Below, piece by piece: positions 1-10,568 of a stretch of 27,367 nt of DNA. The position numbers and the translations under genes are program-made. How positions within the stretch are numbered: the stretch's first letter is position 1; every line of letters starts with the position of its first letter. The notes under the pieces were generated by a model, which was not told where the DNA came from, did not search any database, and saw nothing but the letters and a program-made list of their open reading frames with translations. The DNA lies in contig WMKJ01000139.1 of the NCBI GenBank assembly GCA_009733715.1, positions 1-27,367 on the forward strand, given 5' to 3'. The DNA comes from Herpomyces periplanetae (taxonomy: Eukaryota > Ascomycota > Laboulbeniomycetes > Herpomycetales > Herpomycetaceae).

Positions 1-85
1 CCATCAATCTTCTTCATCTGTCTCTCCTCCTACCGGAAATTATACTCCTGCTCCAAACCCCTCCATTCAATCTACCCTCATTGAT
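1..85 (+). repeat. Inverted copy of an internal part of the GATA-factor gene
   Basis: Bases 1-81 are the exact reverse complement of 3026-3106; 82-85 match 3 of 4 and homology ends by 86. The partner lies inside the Ser/Asn/Pro-rich part of the GATA gene. In frame 2 this copy encodes the same peptide ([12 protein letters not shown]...) and reads without a stop into the gene starting at 107. Position at the very edge of the window, perfect identity and inverted orientation suggest a template-switch chimera at a contig end; a recent real duplication is the alternative. Confidence 0.9.
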
Positions 86-106
86 GCACCGACTCGAAAT
101 GGATCT

Positions 107-1996
107 ATGAACGAGTGGACTGACCGAAATATGCTACCCATGTTAACAAATTCCGACAACGTGTGGGGTCCCGTCAAAACGAATAGGGTGATTGGAAATA
201 GTGCGTTTAGAAATCCCCTCAGACCAGTTTCCCCATCTGGGAATCATAGGCAGACGAATCATCATACGACGTCATCTTACTTAACACAATCTCAGGTAAC
301 AGGTTTAAATGCTAATGGATCTTGTACCGCAGATATAAATAGTGCAATTTATCCCACGAGTGATCATCTTTGTACTAGTCAAGCAGGGACTAGCGGAAAA
401 AACTCTTTACCGATGAATGATAACTCCCAATCCGAGTATAATGAGGGAGCGGATGGGCTTGTTAACCGTACAGCGACCAAACCGGCTTATTTACCGTTGG
501 GGTCGCCTTCGTCCACTTCTGCCAATCAATCATTTGCATCGAGTAATTCATCAACATCGACGGTTAAAACGCACAGTGAAAGTCGATCGAGATCAAGGGG
601 TTTGGGGACAGTAGAATCGAGCAATATAGTTAAGAGCATTTCAGCAGCTCAGTTTGAATATAGGTTTGGAATGCGACCACCAGTGCTTTCGACAGATGTA
701 GTCAAATCATGGCATAACTACCCGCATACTTTAATGCGAGAAGAAGCTGCCGCCCAAGAAGCTGCAGCACGAGAATTAAAAGAGGCGGCATTAGAGCGAG
801 AAAAAGTCATGTCAAATAGACCCGATCACCGTGCCAATGGAACTGGAAGTCCTGCTTCGAAATGGCTTCAAGAGTTAAATAGACCAAAGATTAGCCCGCT
901 CAGCTATAATTGTTCAGGGTATATTCCACCACATTTACGGGGAGAAGGAGATAGGAACTTTGATGCCGGAACTAACCTGGATGCAAGAAATTCAGCATCA
1001 CCATCAAGCCAAGTGCAAGAAATAAATACGGAGGCGATTAACGGCGGGAATGACATTGAGAATGGAGCGGCAGCAAATTCAGGTAGTGTTGGTATAGAGA
1101 AAATCAAACGGGAGGGGTCCCCGCCATGTGAGGTAACGATTAGTTATACCAGTGGACACAAAGGAAATGGGGTAAATAACGAGATATGTGGACTGGCATC
1201 AGTTTGTGAATGTACGCCAAGTGGAGTTAAACCTACACAAAAGTCACGATTCTTTAGCCGGATGGATTCTGGACTAGTGGAAAAACAATTTCAGCTTGCA
1301 CCATCATACGATTCTGCAGAGCATCCAGTAAGCAACGAGCCGAAAGTAGTACGGGTCAATATTAAACATAAAATAATTGTTAATCTTGGGCGGAAGAGAG
1401 CAGGCTCGGAGAGTGGGAATGGCGAAGAGAGCGGAATTACGGGGACAGAAGCTGTAGGCAGTCCACCTATGAATCGATGGCAGGCAAAATTTGATGCGCT
1501 ACTGGATGGCTCAGCAAGTAATGGAAGGTTAAGTCGGGCGCAATCAGTAATTCTCCCGGCTGTTCCAGATCTCTTTGGCCCGTCACTGGGGACTGAGGGG
1601 GGTAACAGTTGTGGAAATGGAAGTGGGAGTGGGAGTGGGAACGGGAACGGGGGTGATAAAAAAGCTTTTGGAAGTGGAGGGATTGGGAAGAATAAGCGGG
1701 GGCGAGATAGATCACGGCGGAATACGGGGGAAAGTGAGGAATGGAGAGAAAACACAGTTACAAGTGGAAGAAATATGATTGAGGGATATGATATGCGAAT
1801 GAAGTTTAAAAATGAACTTCGGTACAGGGGCGGTGGAAACTTCGGACGAAAGTGGGTTCGAGAAGGGCGACGAGATAAATTAGGTGGGCGAATAAAGCCA
1901 GTTGTAAATGGGACGGATGGCTTACTGCCACAGGCACCAGATGTGTTGACAGTTCAGTCGATTGGGATAGACGAGTGTGAGGGGGATGCTCTGTGA
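107..1996 (+). CDS. Uncharacterised Ser/Gly/Asn-rich protein with YIPPHLR motif
   Basis: I do not recognise the family. From the ATG at 107 the frame gives 629 residues without an intron and ends in TGA. The frame is also open upstream to base 2, so the true start may lie outside the window; bases 2-81 are a copy of another gene (see the repeat entry), so I use the ATG at 107. Visible parts: a Ser/Thr/Asn-rich N-terminus, a charged Ala/Glu-rich helical stretch around residues 205-230 (EEAAAQEAAARELKEAA), the motif YIPPHLR at residues 272-278, a Gly/Ser/Asn run near 505-520, and a basic Arg/Gly-rich tail around 525-605 (RGGGNFGRKW). YIPPHLR matches the N-terminal eIF4E-contact motif described for DDX3X, and basic RG-rich tails are common in RNA-binding proteins. 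A role around mRNA or translation is therefore an inference only. No helicase or RRM core is present. It is convergent with the GATA gene. Confidence 0.7.
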   Translation: MNEWTDRNMLPMLTNSDNVWGPVKTNRVIGNSAFRNPLRPVSPSGNHRQTNHHTTSSYLTQSQVTGLNANGSCTADINSAIYPTSDHLCTSQAGTSGKNSLPMNDNSQSEYNEGADGLVNRTATKPAYLPLGSPSSTSANQSFASSNSSTSTVKTHSESRSRSRGLGTVESSNIVKSISAAQFEYRFGMRPPVLSTDVVKSWHNYPHTLMREEAAAQEAAARELKEAALEREKVMSNRPDHRANGTGSPASKWLQELNRPKISPLSYNCSGYIPPHLRGEGDRNFDAGTNLDARNSASPSSQVQEINTEAINGGNDIENGAAANSGSVGIEKIKREGSPPCEVTISYTSGHKGNGVNNEICGLASVCECTPSGVKPTQKSRFFSRMDSGLVEKQFQLAPSYDSAEHPVSNEPKVVRVNIKHKIIVNLGRKRAGSESGNGEESGITGTEAVGSPPMNRWQAKFDALLDGSASNGRLSRAQSVILPAVPDLFGPSLGTEGGNSCGNGSGSGSGNGNGGDKKAFGSGGIGKNKRGRDRSRRNTGESEEWRENTVTSGRNMIEGYDMRMKFKNELRYRGGGNFGRKWVREGRRDKLGGRIKPVVNGTDGLLPQAPDVLTVQSIGIDECEGDAL

Positions 1997-2337
1997 ATTG
2001 GAGTTAGGAGGGATGTGGGAACTTAGTGGACTACAAAGAATGGAATTAAACTGTCGAATCAACGAAGATTTTTTTTAAATTTGAACAGAATTCTTAAGCA
2101 TTATGAGGAGAGCTAAAATGGCGTGAAGGCGGAAGCCAATCAGAACTAATCAAGGTACATACATATTAGAGGGTAAAAGGAGATGTATGACGGAGACGTA
2201 AGTCTCTATTCGGTAAGTGAAATTGGTCAAGGTGGTAGATGAGAATAAGGTACAAGGACAAAAGTAACTGGAAGGATGGACGAGGATGTGATTGGTTTTT
2301 TTGAGGAGGATAGGTGGGATAATCGAGGCATGTTAGT
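1997..2337. other. Convergent 3' intergenic region
   Basis: These 341 bases separate the stops of two convergent genes. I see purine-rich sequence on the plus strand and two GTAAGT-like strings near 2200-2217, but no open frame or structure of note. Confidence 0.6.
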
Positions 2338-4469
2338 TTAGGAAGAAACAGCGTTAGGAATAAAGTTTGACGTTGGTAATGCAGCAGGGGGGTCAGATTG
2401 ATGGTGAGAAGAGTGATGGTGATGTTTATGGTGGGACATCTGGTAATGAGAATGGGAGTGAAGAGCTGGTGGAAGCGTTAAGGAGGAGAGGACGGGAGTT
2501 GAAGGATGTAGGGATTGGGATTGGGGTTGATTGTAGGAATGGGAATGGTTAATAACAGCGGCTGCAGTCGCAGCGGAGGATGAGTTTGCAAGGGGAAGTT
2601 GAGAGGGTTGTGGTTGGGATTGGGATTGTGACTGAGTCCTAGGAGTTAGAGAAATATGCTGATGTATTACAGAGGGTGTCGAAGTGGAATTTTGTTGAGA
2701 TGCGGTTGCGGTTGATTGAGAGGATTGGTCTTCGGCAACGGTGACGACGACGGGTACAGACATGGAAACGGTGGGAAAATCAAGTGGTAAGGAAGATGTA
2801 TGAGGATGATCACTTGAGGCGATGGTTTGGGATGGATTTGCAGATGAAAGGTTATTTTGAATGGTGGAAGTTATATGGGAAATAGACGAAGGGCCAGTTG
2901 CACTGTTTGTAGCAGTGGAGGAGGCTGTATTTCCGTTTGTGGTATTATCGTTGGGGGTATTGGTGATATTTGAAAGAGAATTAGCGGCAGCAGAAGAGGA
3001 ACTGTTTGGAGCGGAGATGGAATCGATGAGGGTAGATTGAATGGAGGGGTTTGGAGCAGGAGTATAATTTCCGGTAGGAGGAGAGACAGATGAAGAAGAT
3101 TGATGGTGATTAGGGTGATAAGTGGAGTGAATGATATCATGACGATTAGAATCAAGATTAGCGTCGAGCATGTCATGAAGGGATGAGGTTGAAGAATTAA
3201 CGGTAGCGGATTGAGAAATTGATTTATTGGAGTGATTAGTTGAAGAATCGGTGAAAGCGGGAGTTGGAGAAGAATTGGAGAAGATTTTTGATTCGATGAT
3301 ATCAAAGCGACGGCGTATATCTAGATGACCGGCGGCGAGATCATCGAGTTGATAGCGAAAATGAGTGTATGAATCGTTAGCGGAAGGGGGGGGAGCGGAA
3401 AAGCAGGATTCTTGACGTAAACGACGAGCTTGAAGTTCACACTGTTCTAGCTTGGATATACGCTCACTGAGCATTTTATTGACGAGTTCAAGCTCGTTAA
3501 GGCGTACACGAAGATTTGAATTTGAGGCAGACCAATTATCCCAGGAGGGATTTGACAGATCTTGCGGGAAGAATTCGGACATGGAATGGGAGTGATGATT
3601 ATTTCCGGAGGAGTGTAGATGGTTATTCTGGTTAACGCTGTTATGATTAAGGACGGAAGAAGTTGTGGATGTTGACGGAGTAGTAGCAGTGGTGGTAGTG
3701 GTGGCGGTTGAATTTCCTCGGAAGTCGGAGTTCAGAGAACAAAGGTTTAAGGGAGGTAAATTTCTTGAATGAAGTTCAGATTGATCAAAGTCATAAGACG
3801 ATGAAGTAGTAGTGGTGGGAAGGACAGGATGTTGATGATGGGTTGGATGAAGATGGTGATGGGCAGGAGGAGGGTTAGATGAAGATAGATGAAGGTTTTG
3901 TTGAGATGGATGGAGTGAAACGGAAGTTTGGGAGTTATGTGAATAATGCTGACCGTATATTGCGTTTGGATGGTTAATGGATGAAAGGTTAGAGGAACGA
4001 GGAGAGATTGGACTACTTTGATGAAGTGGATGAACTTGTTGGGAAGTGGAAAAATCCGAGTTTGGAGTGTTATAGCGAGCAGCGGCGGCAACAGAGTTCA
4101 TCATGGATAAGGATGGTGAAACGTGCATATGATGGGGATGATGATCTTCGGAATCGGATGTAATCTAGATTAATTTATTGACGAACAGGTAAGAGGGAGT
4201 TGGGATAGAGAAAGATGGGTGGTGGAGGTGGTAGTGATGACGAAGGAACTCACTTTGCGCTTTTGACTGATATTATTAGCAGATTTAGCTCTATTGCGAC
4301 TTTTGATCACATCAGTTTTTAGGCTAATAGGACGGGAACGGCCGTGAAGTTTTAGGAAAAGGCCACAAGCATTGCAAAGCATGGAACCGAACTCATCGCG
4401 ACGCCAAAGCGGAGTTTTGCTAGTAGCACAGTTCCCGCAAATTGGCTTGGATGGACGTCGGGCGAGCAT
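2338..4469 (-). CDS. AreB/Asd-4/Dal80-type GATA factor with leucine zipper
   Basis: GATA zinc-finger transcription regulator, nuclear, expected to bind GATA sites; relatives (AreB, NreB, Dal80, Gzf3) mostly oppose activators of nitrogen-catabolic genes. Exon 1 is 4469-4254 and exon 2 is 4164-2338, joined in phase 0, giving 680 residues. The finger uses C11-X2-C14-X17-C32-X2-C35 with the core [18 protein letters not shown] and the class-typical extension [20 protein letters not shown]. The intron falls after the basic QKRK. Around residues 290-325 a heptad region ([18 protein letters not shown]) matches the C-terminal zipper of the AreB group, used for dimerisation. The rest is Ser/His/Asn/Gln/Thr-rich and probably disordered, including about 350 residues after the zipper, which makes the protein longer than the relatives I recall. 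The start is the first ATG after a nearly ATG-free leader. Family call firm; regulatory sign is inferred. Confidence 0.92.
3022..3106 (-). repeat. Source copy of the inverted repeat at the left edge
   Basis: This segment, read on the minus strand, equals bases 1-81 and most of 82-85. It sits naturally within the continuous coding frame of the GATA-factor gene, so it is taken as the original copy. Confidence 0.9.
4165..4253 (-). other. Intron of the GATA-factor gene (89 nt)
   Basis: On the minus strand the donor is GTGAGT directly after codon AAA and the acceptor is CTAG. Joining is phase 0 and links the finger exon to the frame beginning [12 protein letters not shown]. Without splicing, the finger frame stops within the intron. 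Confidence 0.88.
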
Positions 4470-5100
4470 TGGAACTCGAGGTAAGCCGAAGTGACGGCAG
4501 GTTGAGCAAGCAAATAATGGGTAAATGAAAGTGAAGACAAGGTTAAGTAGACTTAGATATGGTAAGGCAAGACAAATTTAAGCAAAGCCGTGTATGCTGG
4601 AGCAGGAAGGAGAAGGGAGAGAAAGAGGGAAAAGAAAAAGTTGAAAGGGGACAAGAGGTATATATAAGATGAGATGGAGTTGTAGGGAAAGGTAAGTTGA
4701 AAAATACCAGATTGGAACAAGAGGTATAAGAGAGTATGAAGTTCAAGTTAACGGGTCAATTGGAATGGATAAAATAGAACAGGTAGGACTCCATGTACGG
4801 TGGTAATACAGTATAAAAGAGATGTGATAGATGAAGGATTGATTAATCGACAGAACGGTCAACGTTGAGCAAATTTGGAGGAAGAGAGAAGGAAGCAAAG
4901 ATAAAATTGAAGAGGAGTGTATATATTTAAAGGGAATAAGTGAGATGATCACCAAGAAAAGCGCTCCTGGATATGGAGTTAAGAAGTAGTGCGAACGTGG
5001 AGCGACCGAGTGATGGGGAGAGTGGGAATTAAGCAAGTCAAGAAAAGGGAAAAAGAAAGTTAAAAAAGCAAAAATATGGAACGATGGAATAAGCGCAAAA
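4470..5100 (-). promoter_or_regulatory. Pyrimidine-rich, ATG-poor leader and promoter of the GATA gene
   Basis: On the sense (minus) strand this stretch is strongly C/T-rich and contains a single ATG (near 4794) in roughly 700 bases, none between 4470 and 4791. This fits a long 5' leader and supports the start at 4469. TATA-like strings lie at 4659-4666 and about 4919-4928. Where transcription starts cannot be read from sequence alone. Confidence 0.5.
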
Positions 5101-7340
5101 GAAATGGCGTTAACGTAGCTCGATCCGTTTATTTAATGCAGCAAAACTTAAAACACAAGCTCCTCCGGCGATTACGATTCAGATTATCCATGGCAAATGC
5201 CGTCAATTTGCGCTCCTTCACGACATTTTGACTTGACCTGGTAAATGAGATGGACTGTACTGGGCTAGGCTAAAGTTTAAAATCTGCACTGGAAGTGGAA
5301 ATGATAAAACCTTCATGTTGTTGGACCAGAACTTCAGCAGAAATCTCACGATAGTTGGTGAAATATGCGCCCAGGGCCGTCTCTTACAGGAATCTTTTGC
5401 GTACGCCCTGACGATTTGGGCTTTTCTACTTCACGATCTCCACTTCCAATCTATACACTTTTGCACCAAATTTACTCGTGAATTCTTTTTGTTTTATCCA
5501 TCTTAGTTATTAAAGTATCCCCAAGGGCCTCACAATCTACGACGTTTTTACCTTGATTCATGATATCATCTTATCTTTTTAATCGTCTCCTTCAACTTAT
5601 CCCTGGTTATACTCCTCTTCCTCCGTCATTTCCCGTGGTAAAATCTTGAATAATTTTATCTGGGTTGCAGAGGATGGCAAGGGGGAAAAGATTTCTTCTC
5701 CTCTCATCATATTCATCCCTTTGAATCTACACATGATACACTTCCCGATAATGGAAAATTGACCTCATAACCACTTTGATAAGTTAAATCTGTCCGGTTT
5801 ACCAATTCGGTAACCTTATGATCGCGGAACCTTTGCTATACTATTCTCATTTGCGTATTGATGATTCGTTCTCGATCCGCACATGTACAAGCATCGTGTA
5901 TGTGAACTTCAATCTTTTGGTTCGTACACTTTCCACTTTTTCCCTTAACTTGAATAATCCTATTCTTTGTTTCAACCTTATTTTCCCTTGTTTTCGGCCC
6001 TTTTTATCATCCTAATCCCCCAAATAATCTTCACCTGCTTGACCATCTAAGTGGATCATTATCATCATCACCCTCATCCTCCACTCGTATTTATCCACTT
6101 TCTCCTACCTCTTCCTCTTCACTATAATACCTACCGACCAACTTAAAAATGCCTAATTCTCTTTTACCATTGCTATTCCTTATCTTACTTTGGTCCATGC
6201 AATTCACCCAGTCGCCCGTAAACCACATGTACAAGACAAGTTTGAGCTAGTTTTTACTACACGAGTTCATTTCATCACCGGCAATATTCTACGATGCACA
6301 CCACATTCTACTGCATCTTAATTACTTACCCATTATACCACCAGTGTATGCAAGTAAACGTTTACCCACCGGCAAGGCGTGCAAGTGTACCGTCCATCTA
6401 TTCCCTTTTGCTGCTTAATTTTGCATAAATTTGCCTTTACATTACCCTATACTTCCGATTCCGCCGCTACCATTCAAAACTCGTATTTCCCGCCGTATAC
6501 ACAGCATTTCATCCAATTCCATTTTAACTGCTAACGTGTATGTGTGTACGCCCCTTTGTATAATTACCCGCAGGATACGAGTTAACCACTTCTTACATCC
6601 GGTCTTCTTAGCCTACTCTGGTTTCCTAGATCCCATAATTGAAGGCTATCCTCTCAATCGTCCACCAAAACCACATACCACATCCCCTTATGTACTTTCG
6701 GACTTTTCGCTATTTTCCGTAAATACCATCTTCCACATTCCGAAACCTTTAACCCGCTAACCTCAATCTACCCATTACGCTACTCGCCCTCAGCTATTCA
6801 AATCTTCCTTCTTGCTGCACAATCCTTCGCCAATGTTAAAACTTACCATTATACACTCCCAAAAACAACATCCAGAGTAAGGCTGAGAGGAAACAAGTCT
6901 AGGATACTCGTACTAACCCATCCACTTTGACATCTTAACCACAAGTCGTTTCACGCCCGTATATTACTTCCATTCTTCTACCGTGTACAAGTGTGCGCCT
7001 ATCGTTCTAGTTCCTTTTTCCATGACCTACAAAATGTTCCGCCCGAAACTTTAGCCACCAGGGTTAGACTCTTTTAGCTGAATTATACGTCATTAAGCTA
7101 CCTGCAATTTCACTTCCTCCTCCCCATCAGGTCCACACGAATATCTCTTCACTATTAAGCCTTAACATTACACTTGCCCGTATAAATCAATCCTTTGGAT
7201 ACAATTTCTCTCACTTGTACTGTCCTAGAATTCATACGTCCAAATTTTATATACACCACGCCGCTAACATCCTTCTCACATCCTTCGTCCTGCCTCCTTG
7301 AATATTAACAGGCCCTACGTTACAAGTTTGACGTCCTACC
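5101..7340. other. Gene-free block, C/T-rich on the plus strand
   Basis: From about 5400 the plus strand becomes rich in C and T, the opposite of 4470-5080. Several open frames of 60-110 codons occur (for example around 6431-6760) but none has recognisable domains, and their composition follows the C/T bias. It may be a divergent noncoding transcript or upstream regulatory DNA; I cannot support a gene. Confidence 0.4.
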
Positions 7341-7350
7341 GATCAATTTT

Positions 7351-7362
7351 TGCGCATGCGCA
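7351..7362. repeat. 12-bp palindrome TGCGCATGCGCA
   Basis: Perfect palindrome in otherwise AT-rich DNA. The core GCGCATGCGC recurs at 23758-23767. It matches the animal NRF-1 consensus, but no fungal NRF-1 is known to me, so the binder is unknown. Confidence 0.7.
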
Positions 7363-8929
7363 CGAACCATGGCATATTAGCTTTCCCTACGTAAAGCGCA
7401 AGCCATCCCGTTACCTGTGCGGCTGAGCACACCGTGATATCTTGCGCTTAATTCCGTTGGTTCAAGTGCGCCCTCAGAAGGTTCTACTGTTGTCCTCGTC
7501 CTCGTCGTCAGGTTCTACCGTTACAAGCCAGTTTATCTAGCGTGAAATCCCAAACACATAATCCCAACAAAACCTCTGTACGCGCTTGCATGCGTCCACA
7601 TATTTATACGGGTTAGCTTGAAACAATTTTACGTTGTACACTTTCATACGGTTATCGGGCAATCATTTTAACGTGCAGCGTAACGGCCGACTGATATCGC
7701 GACAAACGTGAACCATGCTTAACTAGCCGACTGTCAGTTTTATCCTGCTCACCTGAATCCCTTTGAATTGTTACATTGGCGCAACACACGCCCTGGAGAA
7801 TATTATCCATTCCATCTGTGTGTACTTGTAAAGCCATGCTACCGTAAAACTTTCCGGAATTACCCTGCCCGCCTGCGCTAACTTAACGTGGTATCCGCGG
7901 TTTCTCTCAACCCTTATGGCCAAGTATGAACACATGTATTCTTGTTAACGTAGCCTATTCTGCCAGGCTGTGTAATTAGATGGTTAACCAGTCGTTACGA
8001 CAGTTCCACTATTCAAAATAGCATGAATGGTTAAATTTGTACGAGTTAAGCTTATCGCTCATGTACTGCTCGCCCTTACGACCCCTGCGACAATTACTGG
8101 GGTTATTCAAGGTAGTGGTAAAGTTAAACGGGTTAGTAACACGTTAAACTTTATGTAGATAATCGCATAGATATCCGTGCATACTCGGTAGCGTTAGTAG
8201 TGTGTGTGTGCTTGTGAAACACTACAGGAGGATCACATCTCCTACACAATGTTTAAACTTTCTGTAAGAGATGCCGAACACTAAACATTTATATTCAGTA
8301 AAACATGGCTCAACCAACGCACCGAACTTCTAGTTTCGTGTTCACTAATAAAAGTTACTTGAAACGATTAATAACGACGTTAACATACGTAAATGTAATT
8401 CGCCCCATTAGCCCACAACTTCCCAATACAACACAGCACGCTAATTCATCGGGCTAAATTATCGTGGAGAAGCATGCATGGCAGCGTCTGGGGTCTGGAT
8501 GTTCTGTATGGTAAATGTTCGTACATGCATTGGGACTACTTGGCACCTTCACTTGATCACCAACTATCCTGTTTTAATAATCGGGTAAATTAATCAAAGT
8601 CGTGACAGTGCCTGTTTCTTCATTTGTTTGTACCATGCGTAATAAGTAACCAAGGCCAGCAAGCTAGCAATGTGAGATGTGCGTACAAATGGCACACTCT
8701 TTCGGATAAGCTTTCCGTTTAAGAGTAGTATAAAAATTTAACTGTGAGTTAATAGGGCAATTCGTTTATGCTTGTCATCCGAGAGCTAATTCATTTTACA
8801 TATGATGGAATAAGGACCCTTAAAGTAAGGGTGAATAATCCATATACAGTATAGTGATCGAGATCGTATGTATGTTCGTCATGGCACCTACGTTCACATT
8901 CACAATCGTATACTGAACAATTGCTTATC

Positions 8930-8948
8930 GTTAACGTATTACGTTAAC
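8930..8948. repeat. Inverted repeat GTTAACGTA / TACGTTAAC
   Basis: Nine-base arms separated by one base, perfect. Each arm contains GTTAAC, the word over-represented in this window. Confidence 0.75.
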
Positions 8949-9042
8949 TAAATACTCATGAGATTTGTTACACGGCGGTAAGTAATACAATTTAGTCGAA
9001 AGCAAGATTTTGATCCGATAGGTTTCCGTGTCATGATGATTA

Positions 9043-9058
9043 TTCATGCATGCATGAA
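9043..9058. repeat. 16-bp perfect palindrome TTCATGCATGCATGAA
   Basis: Self-complementary over 16 bases, flanked by unmatched bases. It lies about 95 bp from the inverted repeat at 8930. Confidence 0.75.
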
Positions 9059-10556
9059 GAAAAACATGAGCCAGGGCATGTACGCACATACATCAACGAA
9101 TCAAGTTTATTATACATCTTCGTATTATCGTATGACCCAAGTGTGGTTAATTAGCGTAGAAACTTGATCTTGGATCAATATTCCAGAAATCCGGACGATT
9201 AACCAGGGCAATTATGCACCCATGAAAGTCCATCGTGTATAGAGGTGAAAGTCGAACAAGCCCTGTCTAATTAAGATAGAATTGGATTAATAATCAATGA
9301 AAATTGTCATGATAAAAATTGAATTGATGAAAAATTATGATAAAATAGAAGAGAAATGTAGCAATACGATAAAATTTACCCAAACTAAACCAAACTGGAA
9401 AAAATCACCCATATTTCTCGTGACGCCCACAATTATCACAAATAGCATCACGTGGCATGCACCCGCCACATCGGTCCGCGTGCGCCACAGCTGCCACTAA
9501 TCTAGGCAGCAGAGGTAAGGCGCTATGACGTAGTTAATCAGCCGCTGCCGATCAGGTGCCCTGGGGATCAATTTGTTCACGTGATCAGTGGGAAGGATGG
9601 GTTGGTACGGAAAATACCTTTTCCAGCAAAGTCGATTTTGGTTGTTTTGGATGCAAAAATCGTACCAAGTCATGATAGTAAACAGTTTTAAGTTGGTGGA
9701 TGATGTTTGCCATGTTAACTTAACGAAGGATGTTAGAGTATCTCGGAAGGATGAGGGATATTAAAAAGGTGGAAATAAAAGATTGATTGAAAATATTCCA
9801 TGATAAATAGTTAAAGTGATAATTTACTAACATTTTTCCATTTAATTTGTCGAGTTTCACACTACAGCTTCGTGTAATTGCATTATTTAAATTCAGGAAT
9901 TAAAGGTAGCACATTTAATATATTTGGTAATTAATCTCAATTATGTTAGTTTTGCGAATGCATAATTTTGGTTAAAGTTAACTTCACCATACACCAAATC
10001 TTAACAAATCAATTGACGAAGATATCTATGAAGCTTTTAAAAGTTCACTCAGGGTATGGGTTCACTTATCTTTAACCCGTTAAGTCGCATAGTTATTTCA
10101 ATATGGTTGGTATTTAGAAAAGTCTATCAGTTTAGTGGTTTCATCATCTCGTTTTAACCCCATTAATTAAGGGTGTACAAAATTTCTTTTCCATAGATAC
10201 ATCCAGAAAGTATTCAAGTAAAAAAATTACTACACTAATCCTTTACTAAACATTGACAATTTCTCCGGGCTAGGGCTACGCTCGACTTAATATATTCACT
10301 ATATGAATATGTTAAATTGAATTTAGCTTAATGCTATTACCCTTTCATTCAGTTTAACTTGAGCGTGCATTCTATTAGGGAATAGGATGCTCATACTCCC
10401 TGTGAAAGTGATAAACGTACATGGAGATTTCACTATACAAATACTAATAACTTGTTTTTCATTTTACAGCGTTCCTGATAATATCAAGAACCGCTTATAA
10501 ATTCGAATATTTATCTTCGGGAAATATTTATGTATACATCAAGGGCCTGAGCCAAA

Positions 10557-10568
10557 TGATATATATCA
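10557..10568. repeat. 12-bp palindrome TGATATATATCA
   Basis: Perfect AT-rich palindrome; may be chance in AT-rich DNA. Confidence 0.5.

Noticed and set aside
1291-1755. 154-codon open frame on the minus strand inside the first gene
   Set aside because: Ser/Pro/Phe-rich antisense shadow of the Gly/Ser-rich gene; no domain.
4743-5036. Possible upstream ORFs in the GATA leader (also 4543-4746 and 4352-4540, minus strand)
   Set aside because: All three open frames begin at TTG, not ATG, and contain no recognisable domain; the leader is almost free of ATG.
6431-6760. 109-codon open frame on + in the C/T-rich block
   Set aside because: Composition only reflects the C/T bias; no domain, no flanking splice context.
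7455-7475. GGTTCAAG string resembling a tRNA B box
   Set aside because: It does not match GGTTCRANNCC fully, and no A box or cloverleaf is visible upstream.
9297-9500. 67-codon Lys/Ile-rich open frame
   Set aside because: Typical of AT-rich noncoding DNA, changing abruptly to a GC-rich unrelated end.
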